DNA from: Basidiobolus meristosporus CBS 931.73
Lineage: Eukaryota > Basidiobolomycota > Basidiobolomycetes > Basidiobolales > Basidiobolaceae
Reading direction: 5' to 3'
Length of the DNA: 64,000 nucleotides
Assembly: GCA_002104905.1 (NCBI GenBank)
Contig: MCFE01000274.1
Span: 1 to 64,000, forward strand
Shown: piece after piece, positions 55,742-64,000 of the stretch
How the letters are laid out: each line of letters starts with the position of its first letter
Numbering within the stretch: position 1 is the stretch's first letter
Position numbers and translations under genes: made by a program
The notes under the pieces: model-generated
Database searches by the model: none
What the model saw: only the letters and a program-made list of their open reading frames with translations
What the model was told of the DNA's origin: nothing

Positions 55742-56446
55742 TTAGCAAGCCAAGTCCTCCAGGGTCAGGATGAATTCGAACTCCTCCTTTTTCACCGGTT
55801 GTACGGAGAGTCGGCCTCTGTTGATGAGCGCCATCTGCGATAGCTCTGCAGCTTTGTAGCTTTGCAGTTCCTTGAGTGATATGAACCTTTTTAGAGTTCT
55901 CGCATACTTCACGTCGACCATATACCATTTGGGCTTCTCTGGGTCGGATTTTGGATCGTAGTAAGGATGCTTGGGATCAAAAGCCGTGTGGTCCACGTGA
56001 CCCCCCTTGACTATTGTTGCTAGACCAGCTATTCCGGGAGTCTTGCAGTTGCTGTGATAGAAGAGCACACGATCACCAACCTTCATCTGATCTCGAAGAA
56101 TGTTCCGCGCCTCGTAGTTCCGCACACCTTCCCAGCTTGAAGTCTGTTCGGGGCAGGCCTGTAAATCGTCGATGCTGAATTTAACATCAATCCCCTTGAC
56201 TAGTCGTGAGTTGGGCTCGGCCTTCATAAGCCAATATCTACACTCAGGCGTCTGGGTCGTCCCGTCTGTAGTTGGGCCATCAGCTGGGTTTGAGGACTCG
56301 AGTTTTTTGGTCCGGGTTCGTTTGGCCGGCTTTTCCTCCCCAGAGTTGCTTCTTTTCAAGCCAGAAGAAGCCAAAGGTTGGGTTTTTAAGGGCTGGCTTT
56401 GTTGGCGGCGAGTGGAGCGTCTTGGTAGCTCTTCATCAATCGACAT
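55742..56446 (-). CDS. EVE-domain protein, THYN1-like
   Basis: Single-exon frame of 234 residues from ATG at 56446. The first 70 residues are basic and low-complexity (RRSTRRQQSQ, KPAKRTRTKK), likely a nuclear targeting tail. From residue about 72 comes an EVE domain (PUA-like fold): YWLMKAEPNSRLVKGIDVKF, WEGVRNYEARNILRDQMKVG, DRVLFYHSNC and a C-terminal YMVDVKYARTLKRFISLKEL. These are hallmarks of thymocyte nuclear protein 1 homologues, thought to bind modified bases or RNA. It is convergent with the START-like gene, 271 bp apart, with a C10 run in the shared 3' region. Confidence 0.9.
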   Translation of the reverse strand: MSIDEELPRRSTRRQQSQPLKTQPLASSGLKRSNSGEEKPAKRTRTKKLESSNPADGPTTDGTTQTPECRYWLMKAEPNSRLVKGIDVKFSIDDLQACPEQTSSWEGVRNYEARNILRDQMKVGDRVLFYHSNCKTPGIAGLATIVKGGHVDHTAFDPKHPYYDPKSDPEKPKWYMVDVKYARTLKRFISLKELQSYKAAELSQMALINRGRLSVQPVKKEEFEFILTLEDLAC

Positions 56447-56708
56447 GATAGTAATCGGATAGGAAACGTGGATCCACTCACAAGAAATACATACTTGTTT
56501 GTTTTCATCAAGTCAACCAATCGCATCCATTGACCAATCGTATCAAGGAGCTCAAACAAAGTCACATTCTAAAAAGGTCAAAATCGATGGCGGTGCACGT
56601 CGTTTGACAATGCAAGAGGACATGAAGCAAGGTTTGAGGTCTCTACACTTCATAAAGAGGTAAGGTTCGGTCACATCCTTCCTGATTTTAGAATTTAGAG
56701 CAAAGACA

Positions 56709-57158
56709 ATGCCCTGGTGCTTTTGTGCCAACGACCCGAAGGAGGACTCACTGATGCAAGGCCGAGGCATCTTCGTAGCGTTGCGCAATTTCCCCTCGGA
56801 CCAAGAGAAGCAGAAAAGCTCATTTAGCAAGAATTCTCCACTATGCTTCTCCAAAGGCGACAGGATCCAATTGGTCGAGAATCATGGCAAGTACATGGTG
56901 GGCTATGTCGAGAGCGACCCGTCCAAGACACTGGGGTGGTTTCCCAGTGATGCACTGGAATTTATCAGTCAGAACAACCCTTTAGCGAACCCAATGAGTG
57001 CCGGCAAGCTTCAGGGTCACTATCTTAACGAGATTGTTGTAGAGCCGCTATCGCTAGAGATGTTCCGGTTCGACTTCAAGGCGGGTTCGGGGGGAAAGGA
57101 GGAGGCCAGATGTAACGAGGCTCCACCATGTATACCCGCCAAAGTCCTAATGCAGTAA
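56709..57158 (+). CDS. Small SH3-domain protein
   Basis: 149 residues from ATG at 56709. Residues about 15-80 form an SH3 fold: FVALRNFPSDQ (ALYDY-type start), LCFSKGDRIQLVEN, GKYMVGYVESDPSKTLGWFPSDALEFI (with the WFP block). The conserved aromatic pair and the WFPSD segment are visible. SH3 domains bind proline-rich partners, commonly in actin or polarity networks. The tail has no recognised domain. A longer form is possible: a 50-bp exon 56610-56659 joined through a 39-bp GT-AG interval (56660-56698) keeps the frame and adds 22 residues. That intron would be shorter than all others here, so I keep the ATG at 56709. Confidence 0.75.
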   Translation: MPWCFCANDPKEDSLMQGRGIFVALRNFPSDQEKQKSSFSKNSPLCFSKGDRIQLVENHGKYMVGYVESDPSKTLGWFPSDALEFISQNNPLANPMSAGKLQGHYLNEIVVEPLSLEMFRFDFKAGSGGKEEARCNEAPPCIPAKVLMQ

Positions 57159-58084
57159 AGACTTATGTAACTAATGTAATATATTTCCAACCATTCTTCT
57201 AGGAAGTCGCTTTATATTCGGTATTCTAAAAATAAACAGTCTTGCATGCTCCTCTTATTGGTGATCAATTGCAATTTGGTTTGTGCTACACCGTTGATAT
57301 GAACTGTTGTACATTTTAACTATTGGATACGTTGTTTCTCACCCTGCGACAAGGTGTGGGTTGGAGGTTGGTAGCTCGTGGCTCGAGGTGGAGGAAACTT
57401 TAATTGCCAGATCTCGATCGCCTTGACTGGGGTGATATCACATTACATTGCTTCATAAGAGGGATTGCAAGCTCGTGTGGACAATTCATTTCTGCCAGGC
57501 ATATGCACTGATGTTGCTTCGGCCAGACAGACACTCCGGATGTATTAAGGTAGAGGCAATGGGGGAGGTGACACAGGCCAAGCAGGAGGTGATCCTTAAA
57601 AGTCTTAATTTCTGGCTCGACGGTTCAAATTAGCCCATTTACTAGTCAACTGAATTGGAGAAAGCATAATTAAACCACACTCACCATTCTCCAACCGTCA
57701 TCTCATCATCCCCTTCCCTACTGAACAACCCCCCCCCCAGAAAAATCTGCGCTACATTCCACACAGTAGTGCAGTAATGCGTGGAACCGGTAAAAAATCT
57801 TAGGGTGAATGTCGATTTCGTTATATCTCGTCTCTTGTTCGTTTCGTCAGCTCCAAACCATCCTTTCTCTCTCGTTTGCCAGGTCCCCAATTTACCCCTC
57901 CCTTCCAGATATTCACCTCAGCTGAGCTGAGCTGAATCCTTGAGATTTCCACTTTACCCATTTCCACCCACGGTTGCAGAAATCCCCTCCCCACACCCAA
58001 CCCCTAGTCTACCGGTTAGCCTTATACTGCTCCGACGCTTCTTTACCTAGTGTTGGTTAGTCCAGAGTATTTCGCATCTTTGCA
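57159..58084. other. Intergenic region upstream of the PH/coiled-coil gene
   Basis: No supported gene. It contains a C10 run (57729-57738), pyrimidine-rich stretches typical of fungal promoters (57890-58010) and a short GCTGA repeat (about 57916-57935). The promoter and 5' untranslated region of the downstream gene should lie here. Confidence 0.5.
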
Positions 58085-61000
58085 ATGCTTCAACCGGACA
58101 CTCCATTCATCAATCTGGAGCCGTGCACACCACGGGAGTTTTCCGACTCTGATGACGAGCTGTCGGAGTCCGGACAAAGCTTCGAGATGGAGCTGACCGA
58201 GTTCCCAGGTTACTCGGAGGTTTCCTCCAGTCAAAATACCCCGCAACCTTCAGTCAAGCGATTCCGAAGCTTTTCGGCCAGTAAGCTGGCCATACCAGTC
58301 AAGTTCTCCGCAGAGGCCCAGATCCGAGAGCTGGAGGCCAAGCTGGTGGAGAAAGAGAACGAGGTGTTGTTGGCGGCGGATATCGGCCAGGTCTTATTGA
58401 AAGAGATCGATAGCTTAAAACATAAAGTGGCCGCCTACGAGCATAGCAAGCCCGCTGACGATCTTAGCCAGGAAATCGAAATCAACAACACTGAAACGGT
58501 GCAGAAGCTTCGTTCGTTTCGTGTGGAGGCGGAGATATATACCTCCTCCTTCAAGGAAAAAACCCCCAAGATCCCTGGAAGTCCTTACACCCCTGGGCGT
58601 CGAATGGATCGCTCGGGAACTCCAGGTCTATTGCCCATCAACGAAAATGACCCTGATCTGACGGTGCTTCCACCCTCAGCATTGTTGCCTAGCAAGAATA
58701 GCACCAGCACGTTGCATAGTGAGATTAGCAAAGCGGTTGAGTCCGGAGAGAACCTGATGAAGCTCTCGAGGCAACTGCAGACCAAGCTGCTCGATGCCGA
58801 AAGGGAATCGCTCAATCTCGCTGAACGATGCTCTGAACAGGACCGCCAAATTGCCGCATTGAAGATCCAGGTAGCTCGTGGCGCTGAGAATGAAGGTAAG
58901 CGATGGAATTCCTCGGATTTCCAAAATGGTCGGGATAATTTAGATTTTGCCTTTTTATAGCCAAATCCCAGGAGAATACCTGGAATCTAGAACTCCAAAA
59001 TCAAGAGCTTCAAACCCAGGTGGATGAGCTGGAGCAGGTGGTACAGAAAGTGACCAGTGATCAGGGGAGACTTCAGGAGTCGCTTCTGGTAGCTCGGGAA
59101 ACGATCGATCAGCTAAATCTCAAAGAAGAGAAGCTGAACCAAACTCTGGAACGAACCAAAACTCGCCACGAGCAGGAGATCATCGGGATTCGAAAGATGA
59201 TCGGTAATCTCCAACGAGAAAAGGCGGAGCTCAGCAAAAAGAATGAGGAACTCAAACTTGAACTCTCCGGAAGAACTCAAAGAGCAGGTGGAAGACCATT
59301 GGGTGGCTCTACGCCCATTCTTGAGCCCGCCGCTTCTGGCATAGACTCTCCATTCGAACTATCTGACGCATTTGAGCTCCCTCCTGCCCGCTCGCCGTCC
59401 CCCTCTCCATTTTCTGCCCCTTCCAGTGGTCAGACACTTCAGGTCGAGACATTGACCGGATCCTTAGGGCATGCCCATAGAACCATTGCCAACCTTCGAT
59501 CCTCCCTCCACCGCGAGAAAATCGAGAAGATGGAAATGAAGAAGATGCTGGTTGAATCGCAGGAGACGGTAGAGGCGTTGCAGAGCGAGTTCATGTGGGA
59601 GAGTGAGGATATGGATAAGGTCATGAAGAACGTTCATCGATCAGTCAGAAAGAAGATGCGTCGAAGGAAGACTCACATGCGCCAAGTGGTCACGAAATCT
59701 GAGCTTTTCGGTGATGATGTTGAAGTGGTCGTTGGAAGTCCGGAAGATATACTGAAGGACAGAGCCGATCTTAGTGAAGGGTCGAGTCCCTCCACAGAAG
59801 AGGACTTGTCGGAGTTCTCTATGGATTCCGGAGCAGAGAAGGTTTCTGATAATGAACATCGCCAATCAAGCGACTCCCCGCGGACACCCGTACCTAATAG
59901 ATCAACCACTCCAACTGGTAGTCCTCCAGGTACCATGAAAAAATGGACACCTTCTCGAAACCCCTTAGCCAGACGCTCTACTCTAAATCCCATGCCCAGC
60001 CGCGACTTGCTCAACGAGCTGACAATGTTTGACCGCCAGCCAAAGATCGAGGAGGGCTCGGAAAAGGTGGACATAAGCACCCAGACTACCGAGGCTACAG
60101 ATGGGCATGAGAGCCATGACCAAGGGGTTCAAGTTGAGCTATTGGATTTAGAAACCACACGCGGCTTATGTACTGAGTGTGGCTCAACAGTCGATATCAT
60201 CTATCTCCTATCTTCTAAAGTCGCCGAAGCATCTGCAGTCCTGAGCACGCCTGAAGATCAAGAGGATAATCTGTCGACTCCGGAATCCTTCAAACCAGAC
60301 AGTGCTGCTCCGTCCATGGTCAGCGAAACCCAAGCCTCTACAATACCTCAGAGTATTGTAGATCAACCACTTTTTGAGAATGAGGAGCTAGACCGCGAAA
60401 TTGAAAGCAGCAAGGTGGCGTCGTCTGAACCTCAAGCAAACGAGAGTCGAGCGGGCACATGTACCCTCGAGATGAACAGCGATGTGCTTGAAGTGCCTGT
60501 CGCTGCTGAACTTGAAGAAAATCGCCAAACCATCAATACGGATAGCTTGGAAGTTCAACAGAACGAAGATGCTTCAGCTAACATTTCCAGTGCCCCTCAG
60601 ACAACTGGAGAAAAGGATCTCACTGAGCACTCCAAAGGCCAAAGCCCAAATGTCAGTAACCTCCCTGGGCCCTCACAGAGCACCCGTAAGTCCATTTGCT
60701 TTTGCTAGTACGAGATCCACAATATTGATTTGACCAGTCCCCTTCTTAGACGCAATGGCCAACGTGGAGGCTGAAAGCGATGCGGAAGCAAAACGCATCC
60801 CTACCCGCCCGCTCATGTGGACCGATAGCCCAAAGGTGCGCAAGTCCATTGAAAGCGATCGACAGGCTTTCTATCCATCCGAGACGGACTTGGAAAGCAG
60901 TCAAAGTGCCGAGGTTGAAGACAAAGAGGTGGAAACCACACCGACAAAAGAGCGCCACGTCGCTGCTAGAATATCAGCGGTGAAGCCCCGTACCAGTGTC

Positions 61001-62596
61001 GAGAAGCCAACACTTTCCTCGCCGCTTTCCCGGGAGAACAGTCTGAACCAGTCGATGGTTGACAGTGAGCTGGACGATAGCGATATCCCTGATCACGCCC
61101 TTCACAGGATCTCCCCCCGGATCTCCGCCGTCAAATCCCGTCCATCCCAAGACATCATTCGCGCGGCCATGGACAAGTATGGAAGCCCACTCAAATCGTC
61201 TGGCACCGGGACTGATATCGAGAGCGAAGAAGACCCCGTTGCCATCCAGTTTTCGGAGGTCGCCACGCAGGTCTCCGGAAACAGTGACTCGGAAGCGCCA
61301 CTGCAATGCGACGTAGGCACGCAGACGGATGACATCAGCAAGCTGCATGTTCTTCCTGAATCTAACGGCGGGGTATTTTATTCACCACTGCGCCCGACAA
61401 CCCCACCTCCCCCTGGACTGATTGCGCGCTCCTTGAGTCCAGTTAGAGTGGATCGATCTTCGCTGAGAATAGCTGACGAGGTGGACCTTGGAAAGAATCC
61501 TGAGGTCTACCACCAGGCAGCCAACCACAGGAGACCACCCATTCCAGTGGCCATGCTCTTCGGGGGAACACCCACTCCCCGGGGGGCATCTCAATCCAGA
61601 ACGCTGAGTCACAGACGCCATTCGGATGGAGAATCGGAAGCGGTGATATCGGAGAGTAGCACGAAGCGGTACCAGACTGTCACGTCGTATCCCGGGAGAA
61701 GAACGAAGGAAACCGCCCCCTCGTTCGGTTCGCCAACGGTCTGGCCCAGTCGGCCATTCTCAGCCATTACCCCCAGAGGAATGGACACGTTCTCCTCCTC
61801 AATCACCGACTCCAGCTTCACTGCAGATGAGGAAAGCTGGGGAGACCAGCGTCGTACCTTCTCGGCAGACCCGGCAATCATCCATGCCATCACCCAGGCC
61901 ATGATCGGCAATTTCATGTGGAAGTACACCCGGCGAGTGATCGGGGGCGGGATTAGCGAGAAGAAGCACATGCGGTACTTCTGGATCCACCCTTATGCGA
62001 AGACCATCAACTGGAGTACAGAGCAGCCAGGCCCCGACCGGGTCGTCAACCGAGTCGGTAGCAAATCCAAGTCGGCCTATATCCGATCCATCCGCGTGGT
62101 GCAGGATACCGGATCCACCACGGACCTGACCAGCACCGAGTTCAGTCTGGTCATCCAAACGGCGACCAGGGAGCTGAAGATCAAGGCACTGAAGCGCGAG
62201 AAGCACGATATCTGGCTTCTGGCCCTGACCTATCTGCAAAGTCGTCAGACCATGTCCCCCTCAATCACCCAGAAAAGTCTCCAGAGTCCACAATTAGGCG
62301 AGGCCGACCCGGAGAAAACCCCGCAGAGAAGAACCCTCCTGTCGGTCGCCTCTACGGTGCAAAGCAACTTGTCGCCATTAACTCGCAGTGTCTCCAAGAA
62401 GCATAGTCTCGGGAGATTGTTCAAGAAGCCCAGCAAGTCCACGCTCGCCTCACCAATCCCTGACGTCCGTAAGCTAGAGGAGGAGGAGGATGGCCAGGAT
62501 CTCGAAATGAACGAGGATGTTCGAAAGTGTTGCCACGGTAAACACGACATCGGCAAACTGGATGCCAAGTCCACACTCGGCAGCCACATAATCTAG
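58085..62596 (+). CDS. Num1/Mcp5-type cortical anchor with coiled coils and C-terminal PH domain
   Basis: Three exons: 58085-58895, 58961-60685, 60750-62596; 1460 residues. Heptad-rich coiled coils lie at about residues 80-125, 220-270 and 280-400 (IRELEAKLVEKENEVLLAAD and similar). A second helical part at about 455-540 ends in basic KKMRRRKTHMRQ. A long Ser/Thr/Glu-rich, probably disordered middle includes two similar motifs ISAVKPR and ISAVKSR. At about residues 1219-1345 there is a PH domain of the Mcp5 type (IIHAITQAMIGNFMWKYTRR, KKHMRYFWIHPYAKTINWS, REKHDIWLLALTYL). In yeast Num1 and fission yeast Mcp5 this domain binds plasma-membrane phosphoinositides and anchors dynein and mitochondria at the cortex. 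I infer the same place of action here. Confidence 0.85.
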
Positions 62597-63037
62597 ATAG
62601 GGGGCTCCCGCCGATGGGCACGGCTCCGCCCGACGAACGTCCCATAGACGGGACAAGCAACCGGACTTCCCTTCCAAGCTCCACATCTACTGTAACATAT
62701 AATTGACACCACCCAAATAATATCCCTGATATGCACCAAAATACCGTTTGATCCTCGGGATGGTGAACACAAACCCATTTTGCCCCTTCTAATTTCCCCA
62801 GTTTCCCTAGTTTATTTCTAAAGTATTTCTGATTAAAGATATCCAAACTTTCATGGCCAAGAGGTCGTGTGGTAGAGCGGGTGGCGGGTGCAGTGCAATC
62901 TAATTGGGTGAACGAGCACATGAACCCACATACGCTTCCTTGGAACCGGGTTTTTTATGAATCATTAGTCAAAAAGAAAATGGTCTATTTACAGGAGGGA
63001 GGGTGCTAAGGAAAGGGTGGCAATGGATACTGGGAGA
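62597..63037. other. 3' region between two convergent genes
   Basis: No gene supported. On the plus strand, 62870-62881 (TGGTAGAGCGGG) fits a Pol III A box, but no B box follows at a usual distance. A T6 run is at about 62950. Confidence 0.5.
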
Positions 63038-63982
63038 TTAGCATGCGGTGTTCGCGTTTCGCACAAACGGGTGGTTCAGAAGCTCCTCGGCGGTAGGTCG
63101 AAGACTCAATTCACTAAGGGAGTTGGTTAGGTTACGCTGCTGGGTACCAAAGGCCACTCAAGACTTACATCTCAAACGTCTTCTTCAGGAAATCCTTGGC
63201 CTCGTCCGATATATTCTCCGGAACATCCGGGGCGATGTTTCTCCCGATCTGCGCGGAGAACCCGGTCAATGGATTGTGGTGGTGAGCATCGGGATGAATC
63301 GAAGTGAAACTTACTTGGAAGATGGCTTGCATCTGGGATGAGGCCGGAAACGGGTGCTCCCCTGTGAACATCTCTATAACTAAGCATCCAAGACTCCTTG
63401 AAGTAGATTAGCACTGCATCCGGTCCATGCTTGTTACGGCTACTTTACCAGATGTCTGCCTTCTTAGTATAGTGCGTATTCTTCACAACCTCTGGAGACA
63501 TCCAAAACACTGACCCTGCGAGGTGGGGTTAGGCCCGAGCATGGCTTGATGTGTGGTGAAGTTAGCATTCGCTTACCCTGAAGGGAGGCTCGAGCATTTG
63601 GCACAGGAGCGTTGATATCCGCTAGTGAGGATTGTCAGCGAAGCTAGAAAGCAACTATACAAACTGCCGAGCTTACATGCTTCAGTCTTCTTGGAGATCC
63701 CGAAATCGGAGATTTTAACACATCCTTTGTTGTCCACCAGAATATTCCCCCCCTTGATGTCTATTGAATCGGTGTAAGTTCAACGTCCGGGCCGAGCAAA
63801 TCTCCCTGCATACCTCTATGGATGATGCCTCTGCCATGAAGGTAATTCAAGCCCATCAGTATCTGTCGAACAAACGAGCGGACCAGAGTCTCTTCAAAGG
63901 CATTGCCGAATTTCTCAAGCAAGGCTGCCACCGATCCGCCAGGCACGTACTCTAGGAAAATGTTGAGGTGCTCCTCATCCAT
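63038..63982 (-). CDS. STE11: STE11/Byr2-like MAP kinase kinase kinase, C-terminal kinase part (5' end off window)
   Basis: Seven exons visible on the minus strand: 63982-63814, 63760-63677, 63621-63577, 63515-63449, 63396-63315, 63248-63169, 63113-63038. Together they encode the C-terminal two thirds of the kinase domain. Motifs in order: hinge region [15 protein letters not shown], catalytic loop [19 protein letters not shown], then [14 protein letters not shown] (activation and P+1 loops), [30 protein letters not shown] and [13 protein letters not shown] before the TAA. These agree closely with fungal Ste11, the MAPKKK of the pheromone/filamentation and osmotic pathways. The ATP-binding lobe and regulatory N-terminus lie beyond 64000. 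All introns are GT-AG and 46-66 bp. Confidence 0.9.
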
Positions 63983-64000
63983 CTGAGAGCCTATTTGAGC

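Noticed and set aside
55583-55843. Plus-strand 86-codon frame overlapping the EVE gene
   Set aside because: Most of it is antisense to the EVE coding sequence; no independent support.
57681-57890. Minus-strand 69-codon frame in the promoter region of the PH gene
   Set aside because: Includes the C10 run as a Gly-rich stretch, has no similarity to anything recognised and lies in pyrimidine-rich promoter sequence.
57916-57935. GCTGA tandem repeat as a regulatory array
   Set aside because: Only about three units, too short to interpret.
62857-62930. Possible tRNA gene (TGGTAGAGCGGG fits the A box)
   Set aside because: No B box GGTTCGANTCC at tRNA distance and no acceptor-stem pairing could be found.

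Overview
The window looks like a filamentous fungal chromosome with two very different halves. Bases 1 to about 50.7 kb are AT-rich and made almost entirely of nested, mostly decayed transposable elements. From about 51.3 kb to the end the sequence is GC-richer and holds six closely spaced, single-copy eukaryotic genes. These have short (about 55-85 bp) GT-AG introns in intron-rich genes. The gene set (M3 metallopeptidase, START-like lipid-binding protein, EVE-domain protein, SH3 protein, Num1/Mcp5-type PH cortical protein, STE11-type MAPKKK) and the transposon set (Ty1/copia, chromodomain Ty3/gypsy, PIF/Harbinger, CACTA/Plavaka-like) fit a fungus with a 'two-speed' genome. The high intron density argues against budding yeasts. 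I cannot assign a phylum securely.

Repeat half. One Ty1/copia family dominates. Its LTRs are about 348 bp, end in TGTTGTAA...TTACAACA, and are followed by a primer site that looks like the anticodon arm of initiator tRNA-Met. It is seen as tail fragments (1-642), a near full-length decayed copy (5153-9660), a second decayed copy with two LTRs nested in it (13436-17933), a well-preserved 5' half on the minus strand (35887-37847), and several LTRs or fragments. A chromodomain Ty3/gypsy element (38256-44161, minus strand) is the youngest feature. It has two 523-bp LTRs that appear identical, a 5-bp target duplication, and a gag-pol broken by a single nonsense codon. An older 5' part of the same family lies at 32502-35886. 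A PIF/Harbinger-like DNA transposon with terminal inverted repeats is present twice (903-4335; 17934-23065). A two-gene CACTA/Plavaka-like transposon, with a tnp2-like transposase and an accessory protein divergently arranged, is present in at least six decayed pieces. A third LTR family (365-369 bp) is seen only as LTRs.

The young gypsy element lets its life cycle be read directly from sequence. A TATA box lies about 31 bp upstream of a predicted RNA start whose 11 nt are the reverse complement of the primer-binding site (Tf1-type self-priming). A GGGAAAC heptamer sits in exactly the right frame for -1 gag-pol frameshifting and is kept in the older copy. A polypurine tract doubles as the last codons of pol.

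Gene half. The M3 peptidase (51375-54157, 13 exons including a 12-bp microexon) is followed by a START-like protein gene (54397-55470) on the same strand, then a convergent EVE/THYN1-like gene (55742-56446, minus), an SH3 gene (56709-57158), a 1460-residue coiled-coil/PH cortical anchor gene (58085-62596), and the 3' end of a STE11-like MAPKKK gene (63038-63982, minus) running off the window. These look like ordinary housekeeping or signalling genes rather than a cluster with a joint function.
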